Below are positions 46,011-57,239 of a stretch of DNA of 64,000 nt, one piece after another. Origin of the DNA: Jacaranda mimosifolia (Eukaryota > Streptophyta > Magnoliopsida > Lamiales > Bignoniaceae). The stretch lies in NCBI GenBank assembly GCA_018894105.1, contig CM032124.1:36180277-36244276 (forward strand), written 5' to 3'. The translations under genes and the position numbers were made by a program. Position 1 is the first letter of the stretch; each line of letters opens with the position of its first letter. Under the pieces are notes generated by a model that ran no database searches, had not been told where the DNA came from, and worked only from the letters and a program-made list of their open reading frames with translations.

Positions 46011-48295
46011 AAAAGGGATCTTGATTTCGGCTTCTTATAATTTGTTTGGACATGGCCAAGTAAAAAGCCGCATGTTATGGGTGGGGTGGGGTTTGGGTTA
46101 AACTTGGGGCGTTTAGCCACCTGGCGCAGCGCCATTGCTTGCTGCCGAAGGAAAGGGAGTCCAAACGGCCCACTCAAAAACTGTTGCCTAACAGAACACA
46201 GCTGGGAAATTTTTTTCCTTTTCCTGATAATTTCTATTCCAAGTTATTGAGTTGTCCATTTTTTTTTTTTTGTCCTTTTCTTTTTGGTAAAAGAAAATTT
46301 TAGTTATTACTTCTAATTTATTTAACACCACCATCGTATAACTAAAATTATAAAATTTATGAACTTTTTATTTTATTGAAACATTAAAAGAAAAAATAAG
46401 AGTTAATATCTTATACTATGTCAAGAATTATAAAATTTTTAAATTAAATTTATATATGTGAGGTCCAGTCATGTGCATGAGATTCAAAGTTTGAAATCGA
46501 ACGAACTTTTGAGATCATGATTTTATAAAAAAAAAAATCAAATCAAATACATGTTATGAAAAAACAGTATTTTGATTTAATTAACATGTATATTCATATC
46601 AAGACTCAATCTTCTAAAATTTAATAGTGAATTGGGTTTGTATAAGAATTTATCTTGATTATAGTTAATTTCTTATCACTATCGTACTAGCTCAAGTTCG
46701 ATTTTAATAAAACAGTACAATTATATTGAAAAAATATACTTTATGTAAACTTAAATTAGTGAATATTTTCTATTAATTCATCGCATTGGACATTTTTTGA
46801 TAATTTCAGCATTATATGATTTTTAAATATTAATATTTGAAAGTCTATTTTTATGATATTAATAGATCTTATAATAAACTATACCATTCACTATTCATTT
46901 TGGTGTTAAAAAATAAATAATTAAACTATAGTGGGCTTTAACTAGAGCTTATAAAGCTTATAAAATTCCATCTTAGCCCCCACAAAAACTTATTTTTATT
47001 TTAATTTTTTTTAATAAAAGAAAAGGATTGAATAATTGCTAGCAGTGTTCCAATAATACGAATATAGTTGACTTTCTAGTAAAGATTGAAGACTTTGGTT
47101 GAAGAAACGACGTCGAATCAAATATTTATTTTATATGATTTTTATTTAATAAATATATAAATAAATATCTAAAGTAGCTTCAAGATTCGACTAACACTTA
47201 AATAAATTCTTTAATAATAATATTTTGATGGAACACATAAAAAAGAGAAGATTCTAAAACTAGTGGACATAGTGGATAAACACGACTTATAACCACGTAG
47301 AACAAAAGAAAAGAAGTACGTTTTTTAATTGGATTTGAAAGAATGAAGGTGTATTGAGAGTGGAGTTTGGCCAATTGACGTGCAAAGGTACGATTGGAAA
47401 AAAAAAAATGATATTTGATTTTATATTAATTATTAAAAAAAATTGATACTACTAAATATTTTTTGACATCTTATAAACTCTCAAACATTTTATAAGATCA
47501 CCCAAATGCTTTCTAAATTTAGCTGAACATCCTTTGAGTTCAAATACAATATCTTACTCGATAAGAAATTCAAATAAGATCTGAATAATAATTTGTATGA
47601 CTTAATTCGATTTTGTTTATACCCCTTTAAATCATTTTTAACGAGGTGAAAAACTTAAAAACTCTCTAAAAACCCCCACTACTCCTGTTACGAAATCGAT
47701 TTTGAGTTATTTTTCTTTTGTTTTTATTTTCATTTATTAGATTTTAAAAAATAATTCATTATCTTTATCTTTTAGAAATACTTTTCTAATAAAAATTATA
47801 AAGATAAGCAAATAAAAATTCCAGGGTCCAACACATTCGAACGTGGATTAGAAGTTATGACTGTTGGTCACGTGAGATTCGATGGAATTGTTGTTGGAGG
47901 GGAGTCATAAGTCACGTGACATCCACCTCAAAGTTCATCACCAGTTCACAACTGTAAATGCTAATTCATAACACGACAATCTTCATCGGATTAGTTCCTA
48001 ACAGAAAGTGACTGACAACAAAAGTGATTGCTAAAAGTGAACAAACAAACATGCTGTTCATGACCCAATCCCCACGCAATTATTCCTTCCTACTACTATC
48101 CATCCTTTTCGTAGAAGATAATCACAATATAATTTTTTTTTCTTTTTTCTTTTTTTTTTTCCTTTTCGAATGAGTTGAAAATTGATTGTTTTAAAATTTA
48201 ATTTACATAATTATCTCTATCTTGTCGAAACTTTGAATTAGTGTAGAAGGAAGAAGACGGTGTAAAATGTTACAATATGGATCATATTCTTTTAA
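46011..48295. other. Intergenic DNA without recognised genes
   Basis: A short GC-richer patch at 46060-46190 has no convincing frame. Two GTCACGTGA motifs lie at 47867 and 47911. The rest is AT-rich. Confidence 0.4.
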
Positions 48296-50147
48296 GTGCC
48301 CATTTGGTTTCATTTTCAAAATTTATTTTCACATTTTCTACTATTTCAAAAATAAAACACATTATTTTTTTACATATTTTCACTCAATATTATTTTCTTT
48401 TTCAACATACATTCTTCAATAACATATATATATATATATATATTATCTCTATTCCATTATTTTTATTTTTCTCCACCTACAATCCACTTAAACAATACAA
48501 TCATTATTTTTTCAATAATCTATTCATATACAAAGGGCTTGTTCTCCTACGTTTTGGGGAAATTTTTTCCACCCCCCACAAAAATTTCAAAATGCATGAA
48601 CATTCCCCAAATTTTCTTCCAAAATACTACAATTTTTTACCCAAAAAAACCATACTCCATAAAAAGTACACATACTCCATTTTCTCACTCCATTTTTCAC
48701 ATCACTTATTCATTTATCATTATCTCATTTCACTCATATATATATATATATATATATACATACATATATTTACATATATGAAAATGTTGAAATTTTACTA
48801 CTTAAAAAATTATAAAACTTATGCTTACAAATTTAATTAAAATAATCATCGAGAAAATTAATTAAATTTAATAAATAATTTATTTACTAAATAACATATT
48901 AAATTTATTAAATTACTTATTAATTAAATAATGTATTAGTTATATGTAATATTTAATGCATTGATTAAATATTATATTTATTCATTTAATAAATAATTTA
49001 AAATGTTTTAATTTGATATAATAAATAAATTAATCTTTTCAAAAAATTAATCTTCATTAAATATTAATATTCACATTTATTTAAAATTATTATAAAAAAA
49101 TTAAATATAGTGTGATATTCATTTAATAATCTATTAAGTTTAATAAATTAATATTAATACAGTTAACATAATTATCAAGAAAATTAATAAAAATTAAGTA
49201 AAAATCTCAGTGATAGTCACTAAGTAATTTATTTATTAAATAATATATTAATTAAATAATGAGTTAAAGTAAATAAATAACTTATTAAATTAATTTATTT
49301 AATTATTTAAATAACTTATTATGTATATATTAATTATGTTTCATATTTCACGTATAATTGAATATTACACTTATTTGTTTAATAAATAATTTAAGATGAT
49401 TTAGTTTCATAAAATATAAAATTATTTATTTTTTTAATTTGATGAATCGTTATTAAGTCTAATATATATTTTATTTTATTTAAATAAATAACTAAGTTTT
49501 ATTTATACATAAATTGTAAATAATAAATAGTTAAATAATTATATTTTAAGAATAAACAATAATTAGTTTATAATTAATGTACAATAATTTTTTTTTTATA
49601 TAAGTTGATATCAACAATTATAATATTAGCTAATTTTTTTAATTAAGATATAATTATAAATTCATAAATAACTAATATTTATTAATAAATTCATAAAAAT
49701 ATAAATTTTAAAATAAAGCATCAATTGAATTAATTATATATCATTTTATTACATCAATATATCAATCATTACATATATATACACACACATCATCCAACTA
49801 TAATATACATATATATATAATATTACATAAAAAAATCACTTTTACCTTACGAACCCAACAAAAAAGCAACCGATTTAACATCAACAGTAAAGTTTGTCCC
49901 CTCCCAAAATATAAAGAAACAAACAATTCATTTTCAAATCATTTTTCATATTTTCCCAAAACAAAAAAAAATACTTGGCACATTCTCCAATTTTTTTTCC
50001 CAAAAATCCATTCTCCCAAATTTTTTTTTCTAGAAAATGGCCAAAACATAAGAAAACAAGTCCAAACTTATTTTCAACTCATTTTAATTAATTAATTTTT
50101 TAAATTTTAGAGATGATGAAAATAAAAATAAAACTAAGCATGTGGGC
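48296..50147. mobile_element. Family A MITE split by a later insertion
   Basis: The left piece, from about 48296, begins GTGCCCATTTGGTTTCATTT and matches the left part of the 53276 element. The right piece (50064-50147) ends ATAAAACTAAGCATGTGGGC, a worn inverted partner. The 1.5-kb element at 48535-50063 sits between them. Flanks no longer show a clean duplication. The ORFs at 48277-48840 are AT-rich translation of this DNA, not genes. Confidence 0.55.
48535..50063. mobile_element. Family B MITE-like element nested in the family A MITE
   Basis: The ends are GGGCTTGTTCTCCTACGTTT and, inverted, ACATAAGAAAACAAGTCC, an imperfect terminal repeat of roughly 24 bp. AAA flanks both sides (48532-48534 and 50064-50066). 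At 1.5 kb it is longer than the 28053 copy, and its interior is extremely AT-rich with no coding potential. Confidence 0.6.
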
Positions 50148-51278
50148 TATCATCATGTCGATTCATGATGTGAAAAAATGATACTAAAGCTGTTCCTATA
50201 GGTAGGTACTATGATGCTAAAGGTCCCGACAAATCATTTGACTTAAATGTGTATTTTAGAGAATTTTAAAATGTTAAAGGAACAGTCTAGTGGCATTAGT
50301 TATTCTATTATGTGGAAGATCTCATATTTGATTCGAATGAGTGTTATTGTGCACTTTATCATGTACATTTAATAATAGAATAATATTTAATTTATTGAAG
50401 TGATAAATTTTATCATTTGTAATGCTCTCTAAAAAAATGTAAAAGAAACGTTATTAAGATATCATATTGTCATAAAAATAGAAATTGTAGTAACTTTTTA
50501 AAATTTCAAAATTATTCCATACATTGCCTTAATAAATTGAAATTTTCAAATATTTCCAAAGTGAGATATATAAAAATAATTTATGGAAATAAAGCATGCC
50601 TTTTGTGGATTCCTCTTGATTTTTCCTTCCACTTGATGCAGTGGGAGTGGGAGTGAGTTGACATAGAACATTTAGGATAAGTTGAACAAAATTGAAAACC
50701 CATTAAAGCCCGCAAACAAAAACAAAACAAAAAAAAAAAAAGAAAGAAAAAGAAAAAGAAAAAACCATTAGAGGCTTAAAAATGAAGTATACTCGTCACA
50801 CTTATGTTTATTTATTGTAATTATTTTCTTGTTAAGCTTTTAAGTGGGCAGATAATTAAAGACATCAAGAGTTGTCAAGGTCTTCCCTTAATTTTGGGCA
50901 ACCTTTAATTAAGGCAAAATACCAAAAGTAAAACATAATTGAGGATGAAAAAATTAAGTAGTAATGTCACATCAAAATGATCAAGATGTAGAAAATTTTG
51001 GGGAGTTGGTCAAATTTGGGCAATTAATAATGAGATTAGGTTAATAGGTTGTGCTTGATTTTCCCCAAGTCAAGGTTGGACAAAGACTTTGGATCTTTCC
51101 ATCTTATTCTTGTGTTTTAATTCATTTATTCGTCATTTCTTTCTATAATGTATTATCCAAGAAAATTAAACGAACCACATAAATTTTTAGTCATTATTGA
51201 TTGTGATTAATCAAATGGTAAGTTTTGTGAGTTTGATGCGAGAGCACCAATTCTATGAAACTAATTCCACTTTGAAAG
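50148..51278. other. Intergenic DNA with a possible SINE relic
   Basis: Around 50281-50400 a CTAGTGGCATTAG A-box-like element and a TTTGATTCGAATG B-box-like element suggest an old SINE. Similar sequence flanks the SINE at 62961. An A-rich run at 50720-50765 follows. Nothing else is recognised. Confidence 0.35.
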
Positions 51279-51515
51279 TAGGAGTACAATCGAGTTGAGT
51301 TGAGTCAAGTTTAACTAAAATTTCCGAGCTCAAGTTAAAAAAAAAAAAAAAAAGAAAGTAATATAATATATTTATTAATAAAATAAAAATAATATTTAAG
51401 TATACACCAGTTCGCAAGCCTGGAGTCTACACGCAGACGGTTCAAAATCAGCTCGAAATGAAGCTTGAGCTTGACCGTGAGGCTCGCGAACCGGCTTAAT
51501 TCGTTTGCACCTTTA
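51279..51515 (+). mobile_element. hAT-type MITE, CGAG/GAGCTC family, copy 2
   Basis: A 237-bp element that starts TAGGAGTACAATCGAGTTGA and ends AATTCGTTTGCACCTTTA. The 8-bp duplication TTTGAAAG is perfect on both sides (51271-51278 and 51516-51523), which fixes the borders. It shares the AT-rich core with copy 1 and the same orientation. Confidence 0.9.
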
Positions 51516-52257
51516 TTTGAAAGTTGATCCTTCACCATTAGAGAGACATACTTATTCTAAAAAATTTATGAATAATCATAAATTAAACAAATAAAATTTA
51601 CAAACCCAACACACTATTCAAAGTATTAAAAACACCATATCTGAAGGAATATTTGAAGTATCATCACATCGAAAAATGAGGTATTAAAAGACCCATCTTA
51701 CACGACATGTGCTATTTAAAAAGACACTTAAAATAGATAAAAGGGATACATGATAAGAACATGCAATGTGATTAATATAGGGATAATTTCATCCAAATAA
51801 CGCTTTCATCTTTTATGCCAAAAAAAATATTATGATACTCTTTAATAATTTTAAAATAAAACTCGTGTTCTCACACATCTTCTAATATGTATTGGGATTT
51901 GTGACGTACATATTTTTATTTTTATTTATAGACAGACACATGAGATCTTTTAAATTTAAAAATTAAATTTTATATATAAGTGTGAAAGATAATACAAACT
52001 TGATGAATTACCTAGTGACATAATCCTTGTGTTTCAAATATATTTTTTAAGTGTGTGCCATGTCATGTTGTTGGTGTGTGTTTTTTACTTTCTAACATGT
52101 GAAATAGAGTAGGGAAGTAAACTGAAATATAAGGGCCTATAGCCCAACTAGCTACAGGAATAATTGGGTTTGGGCCCATTAAACAAGAAAGAACTGGGCT
52201 TGGGTAGCTCATGTAAAGGTTAGTGCATTTCACAAGTAGAACTGTAGAAGTAATAAT
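51516..52257. other. Intergenic DNA between two hAT MITEs
   Basis: No gene recognised. Several GGGCCTA/TGGGCCC motifs occur near 52135-52200. Confidence 0.4.
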
Positions 52258-52590
52258 TAGGGGTGCAAACGAATCAAGTCACCTCACGAGCCGCATGAGC
52301 CGAGCTCGAGCTCTAATTCAAGCTGATTTCAAGTCGTCTGTATCTAATCTCGAGGCTTGCAAGTTAATATATAATTAAATTTTATTCTTTATTTTATTAA
52401 TAAATATATATCATATTATTATTTTTTATTTTTATTTTGAATTCAAGCTCGAGCTCGAACCTGCAGTTTTTCACAATTCATTTGTCAATTCGAGCCTTAC
52501 TGAGCCGAGTTCAAGCCTAAAATATATATTTCGATCTCGATCGGGCCAAACTAAATTTTTTTGCCCAAACTATACTCGATTGCACCCCTA
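52258..52590 (-). mobile_element. hAT-type MITE, CGAG/GAGCTC family, copy 3
   Basis: A 333-bp element with ends TAGGGGTGCAAACGAATC and CTCGATTGCACCCCTA. Flanks GTAATAAT (52250-52257) and CTAATAAT (52591-52598) agree at seven of eight bases. The core is inverted relative to copies 1 and 2. Confidence 0.88.
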
Positions 52591-53275
52591 CTAATAATAA
52601 TAAGTTATTTGCACTAACAATTATTTTAATTTAGTCTCAATACATAAAGGAAAAAATCAAAATATAAACACCACTCAAATTATATATATAATAATAAAAA
52701 GATTTTTTAGTTTTATTAAAATAATATTTTTACAAGCTTAATAGATAAGAATTACATTTAAATTGCTTTTATTGACAATTAATGTTACACATATGGTGAT
52801 AACAAAAATTATATGACATATTAATTATTATGGCGATAATTTTATTGTTACTAAATTATCGCTAAATGACATGTGTCACTATTGTCAAAGTTGAGTCTTG
52901 TGACTATTAAATTTGGGAAAGCCAACATTATGATAAAACAATAATGTTATTTAATATATAATATAAATGACAACTTTTTCATTATCATTTTATATTTAGC
53001 ATTTTTTTTTTCTTTGTAGAAATTTGAATATGTCAAAAAAGTAATCAATCAAATAGCCCCAATTTTTTCTACACATTTGACATGTTGGTAATCCTCCCAT
53101 CGAGAGTGAGTGATTATTAATAGTTGATAATTCTCTTCTACTAGACATTTATCTGATCAAATAATAGTTGGTTATTGATAGTTGATATTTATAAGTCTCT
53201 AAATGATAATTATTAATTTACTAGGATGGCAAATGAGTGAACTAGGTTGGATTTAAAATGAATTAGAGCCTGTTT
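52591..53275. other. AT-rich intergenic DNA
   Basis: No gene or repeat is recognised. Confidence 0.4.
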
Positions 53276-53629
53276 GATTTTATTTTCAAACCCCCTTTCT
53301 CACTAATTTTACTATTCCAAAAATAGAAATCATCACTTTTTAAAAATTTTCACCCAACATAATTTTTATTTTCATTTTCAAAACACATTCTTCAATAACT
53401 TATATATCTTTTCCCAATAACTTATATATATTCTCTCTCTATTCCATTATTTCTATCTCTCTTAACCTACAACCTACATAATCGTTACATTTCCAACATA
53501 ATCATTAGATTTTGAAACATTTCATCTAAATACATTTCCATTTTCACATCATATCACATATCTAATTCTCACCATTTTAGAAATGATAGAAATGAAAAAT
53601 TGGAAATGGAAATAAAACCAAACAGGCCC
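53276..53629. mobile_element. Family A Tourist-like MITE, best-preserved copy
   Basis: A 354-bp element with ends GAGCCTGTTTGATTTTATTT and AAATAAAACCAAACAGGCCC in inverted relation. TTA flanks it on both sides (53273-53275 and 53630-53632), as expected of PIF/Harbinger elements. Noncoding. Confidence 0.82.
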
Positions 53630-53632
53630 TTA

Positions 53633-54655
53633 GTTCAATATGAGTTAAAATAGGTGGATTGAGTTTAAAATGAGTTGAGTTAGATCCAAAATAGGTCGGG
53701 CTAGGTTGAATACAAAACAAAGAAAAAAAATGTTTCATTTTACTTATTTGGAAGATTAATTCACAAGATAATAGTAATATTAATATAACTTTTACACTAT
53801 ATTCAAGAAACAGTGTTACAATAAAATGATATGATTTATTAAATTATATACATGCTTTATTAATTTTTTTCATAATATGTAATTTCATTAAAAATTAATT
53901 ATGAGCAGTTCTATTTTATAACAAAGTTGATAATTTAAATAAAATTGTATAATTGTTAAATCATTATGTATATATATATATATATATATCAGAATTTGAG
54001 TCATGAATGTGTTAGTCTTTATTATCTTTTCTAGAATATAATTAAATTATATGAATTGCATTTCAATGTTACTATTGGCAAATTGGCATGCGATATTAGC
54101 TAAACTACAAATTTAGATTTTTTTTTGAATTAATAGATACAATATTTGTTCATATAACTTTAAAATATCATTCTTAACTAAAATTTATATGTTGAAAGAA
54201 TTTTAGACAATTAATTTGTTAATATGTTCAAAGCCCAAGATATGTATTTCATTAAAATTATTAATAATCCAAAAGAACGAGATTTTGACAAAAATAAAAA
54301 AGTACAAATAATATAATTATTTATTGATAATTCAAAATTATTTTTTTATATTTATTAAATTCTAATTAATTTTTTGAATAGGCCTAATTTAAATTCATTT
54401 AAACCCATTTTAAACTCACTTAAATCTATCTTCAGTCTAAACTTAATAAAATCTACCTAAACCTAACTCGCTTGTGCTTATTTTAAAATTTTAAGGCCAA
54501 ACTCAACCCAAAACTTTATGAATTGAATTGAGCACATGGATTCTAACCCACATTACCACCTCTAATTCATTATTAATCGACATAAAAATGATGCATTTTT
54601 TTATTTAAAAAATAAATAAATAAAAAAGCAATAGTAACGATTTTGTCTCCTCCCG
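53633..54655. other. AT-rich intergenic DNA
   Basis: Contains a TA run at about 53967-53988 and no recognised gene. Confidence 0.4.
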
Positions 54656-54790
54656 CTACGTCATGTCTAGGCTTTCATATTCAGCCACGAACATATTAGA
54701 CACTTGAATAACCCGTGCAAACACGAGTCCTATCAGCGTAGCACCACCAAAGACCGAGTAAAGTTCACAGAAGTTGGCATTGGTCCACAC
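54656..54790 (-). pseudogene. Orphan terminal exon of an unknown membrane protein
   Basis: On the minus strand an acceptor-like ATCTAG is followed by 44 codons and a stop. The peptide begins VWTNANFCELYSVFGG, continues through a hydrophobic ATLIGLVFARVIQV and ends FVAEYESLDMT. Base composition is much less AT-rich than the surroundings, and codon use looks coding. I cannot name the family. No earlier exon of the same gene is seen on the minus strand up to about 56 kb, so it is probably a leftover of a deleted or captured gene. Confidence 0.4.
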
Positions 54791-55692
54791 CTAGATCGAA
54801 GAACACACAACTAGCAAATAATTATAACAAATGTATAGAGAGAATTAACGTGAAAAACAAAAACAAAAATCCTACTATACTATATAGTAAATAAATACTT
54901 ATACTTCAGTCGTGTCTCAATCACCATTGTGGGCATATATTTTTGGCAAATCCCACTGGCACTTTTTGATGGCCAATGTGCAGCCTCAATAGGCTTATGG
55001 ACATTTTATTGGTCACTCAACTTGTGTTTTGAAAATGACTCTTCAAGATGTAGGCACTTTATTACCCACCTTAGAATATTCAATAATAACTAGTTTTTAA
55101 TCCGTGCATTGTACTGAAAAATAATTTAAAATTTAAAATTTTATTATATTCAATATTAATTATAATTAATACTTGTATTTTCTATTGAATAGCATTTTAT
55201 ATATTAAAATAATATAAAATGATATTTTTAATATTAATTATAATTAATACTTACATTTTTTTTATAAATTATACAAATATTAAAAATTTTAAAAAAATAA
55301 TTATATTTTATAATTACAAATCATTCTAGAAACCATAATTAGATTTAATTTTAAATGTTGATTAAATTTAACAATTATAGAGAAATCAAATTCTCCTCTG
55401 TTCCAAAATAATTGTTTCTTTTGTTGTAGTATGAAGTAAAATTTTCAATTATTTGACTAATTTATTAAAGAAAATTTTTATAATTTTGATATTACTAACT
55501 TTCAAATCTTAACATTTGTTATTATTTAATTTATCCAATTATATCATAAGAGATTAAGTAAATTATTTGCAAATTTCCCAACATATTTTTATTAGTATTC
55601 AAATAATTGTTGATGTGTTGACATAGAATGAAAACGGTAAAATAGGTAATAACAATCTAATTATTACTTAGCTTGGTTGGAAAATTTATATA
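54791..55692. other. AT-rich intergenic DNA
   Basis: No feature is recognised. Confidence 0.4.
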
Positions 55693-56150
55693 TGGAAATG
55701 AGGATTTTATAGGGAATGTTTGGTTATGTTTTTGGTGTGATTTTATTATGTGTTTTGGGAGAATAAATTTATTGGAAAATGTAAAAGTTGTGTTGTGAAT
55801 GTAGTTGATATTTGACTATATTTTGGGGAATAGTTAAAATTGGTTTTTGAGAATTTTGTTATATTTGTTAATTTATGTTTTGGGGGTGACATTTTTTACT
55901 CTGGCAGTCAAATTAATGTATTTTTGTTGGATTTTTAGGATGAAAATGGAATTGAGTGATTTTTTTATTGTTAAAATAATAAAAAATATATATATAATGT
56001 ATATATAATATATGTATGTATATATTGAAACATGAGGAAGTTTTGGGAATAGTAAAGGATAGTATAGAGTATTTTGGAAAAAAAAAAAAAAAGAAATTTG
56101 TGTTTTGAAGAAAAAATAAAAATATATTTGGTTATGTTTTTCCAAAATAA
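55693..56150. mobile_element. Possible family B-like MITE, degraded
   Basis: GGGAATGTTTGGTTATGTTT at the left and repeated TGTTTTGGGAGAAT/TTTTGGGGAATAG motifs inside resemble the inverted interior of the 28053 element. The right end is unclear. ORFs at 55873-56174 are AT-rich noise. Confidence 0.3.
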
Positions 56151-56507
56151 TTTTTGCTTGAAATTATTTTTCAAGACAATTGCAATGCATTGATACGGCT
56201 AAATGGGTAAATTAACAAAAAAGAAAACTGAATTAAGAAAAACTTACGTAGTGAAATAATATTTTTAACCTAAATTAAAATCATATCCACCACAAATTAA
56301 AGAAGACCTAACAAACATTATTATTTATAATATATTACAAATTTATTATTTATCAAAATTAAATATAAAACTATAAAAGAATTTATATACTTTTTTATAT
56401 TAAGCATGCGGAGTTTCATGAAGAAGCGCGTGGTGGTCTTGAGGGCGTGGCGGCGCGTATAGGCTGTAAGGGGGGGGGGGGATGAGGATGACCGGCCATC
56501 CACCGGT

Positions 56508-56756
56508 TTGGAGCCACTAGACGAGCCGGATTCTACGGATGAAGTAGAGATGCATTACCAATGGGCCGCGCAGTTGCCCCCAGCGAGTAAGATGCAGTTG
56601 ATGATTAGAAAGATTTTCTTCTTCATGGCGGCGGCGGTAGTGGTGGTGGTTTGGACGTGCATTTATTATTTTTTCTTCTTTGAAATATTTTCTTCTTGTA
56701 GAGTAGCTGATCAGCAGGAGAAAATCTATTCACTGGTGTTACAATCTCAGGGTTAG
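56508..56756 (+). pseudogene. Possible gene fragment encoding a single transmembrane segment
   Basis: An 82-codon frame starts MEPLDEPDSTDEVEMHYQWA and has one strongly hydrophobic stretch, about residues 38-62 (FFMAAAVVVVVWTCIYYFFF). It is in GC-rich DNA (56400-56760), unlike its neighbours. The frame ends where a MITE terminus begins. Just upstream is a run of 12 G. I do not recognise the family; it may be a truncated gene or chance. Confidence 0.25.
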
Positions 56757-56820
56757 TTTGGTTGGATTTTTAAATAATATGATGATTATTTATTATATTT
56801 TGTCTATTTTTTATTATTAT

Positions 56821-57183
56821 TGTAACACCCCTAAAAATGTATTGATTTTGATATTTTATTAAAGTATTATTTTGTGAAAATTTTATTGGGTTTAGTTAAT
56901 TTTTCAAAAGTTTTGTAGGTTAAAATGCGAATAGGAAGGACTCAATTTCACTTTTATTTAAAATTAAGAGGGCTAAACTCTAATTTTATAACCTAAGTGG
57001 GTCTAGGTGGAAGACTAAGAACCTAGATGGCTTTAATTTAATCAAAACCAAAACCCATGGACTCAATTGATTTCTAATCAAAAAGCTTGGGGTGTGATTA
57101 AGAAAACATTTCTATAAATAAGAAAATTTTCAATTTAACCCATTTCTTCTTCTTCTTCTTCTTCTTCTTCTTCTTCTTCTTCT

Positions 57184-57239
<56 letters not shown>

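Noticed and set aside
48277..48840. 187-codon frame rich in Phe, Ile and Tyr
   Set aside because: It is a translation of AT-rich MITE DNA crossing two element borders.
55873..56174. Two overlapping AT-rich minus frames
   Set aside because: Composition is that of the degraded MITE and no signature is present.
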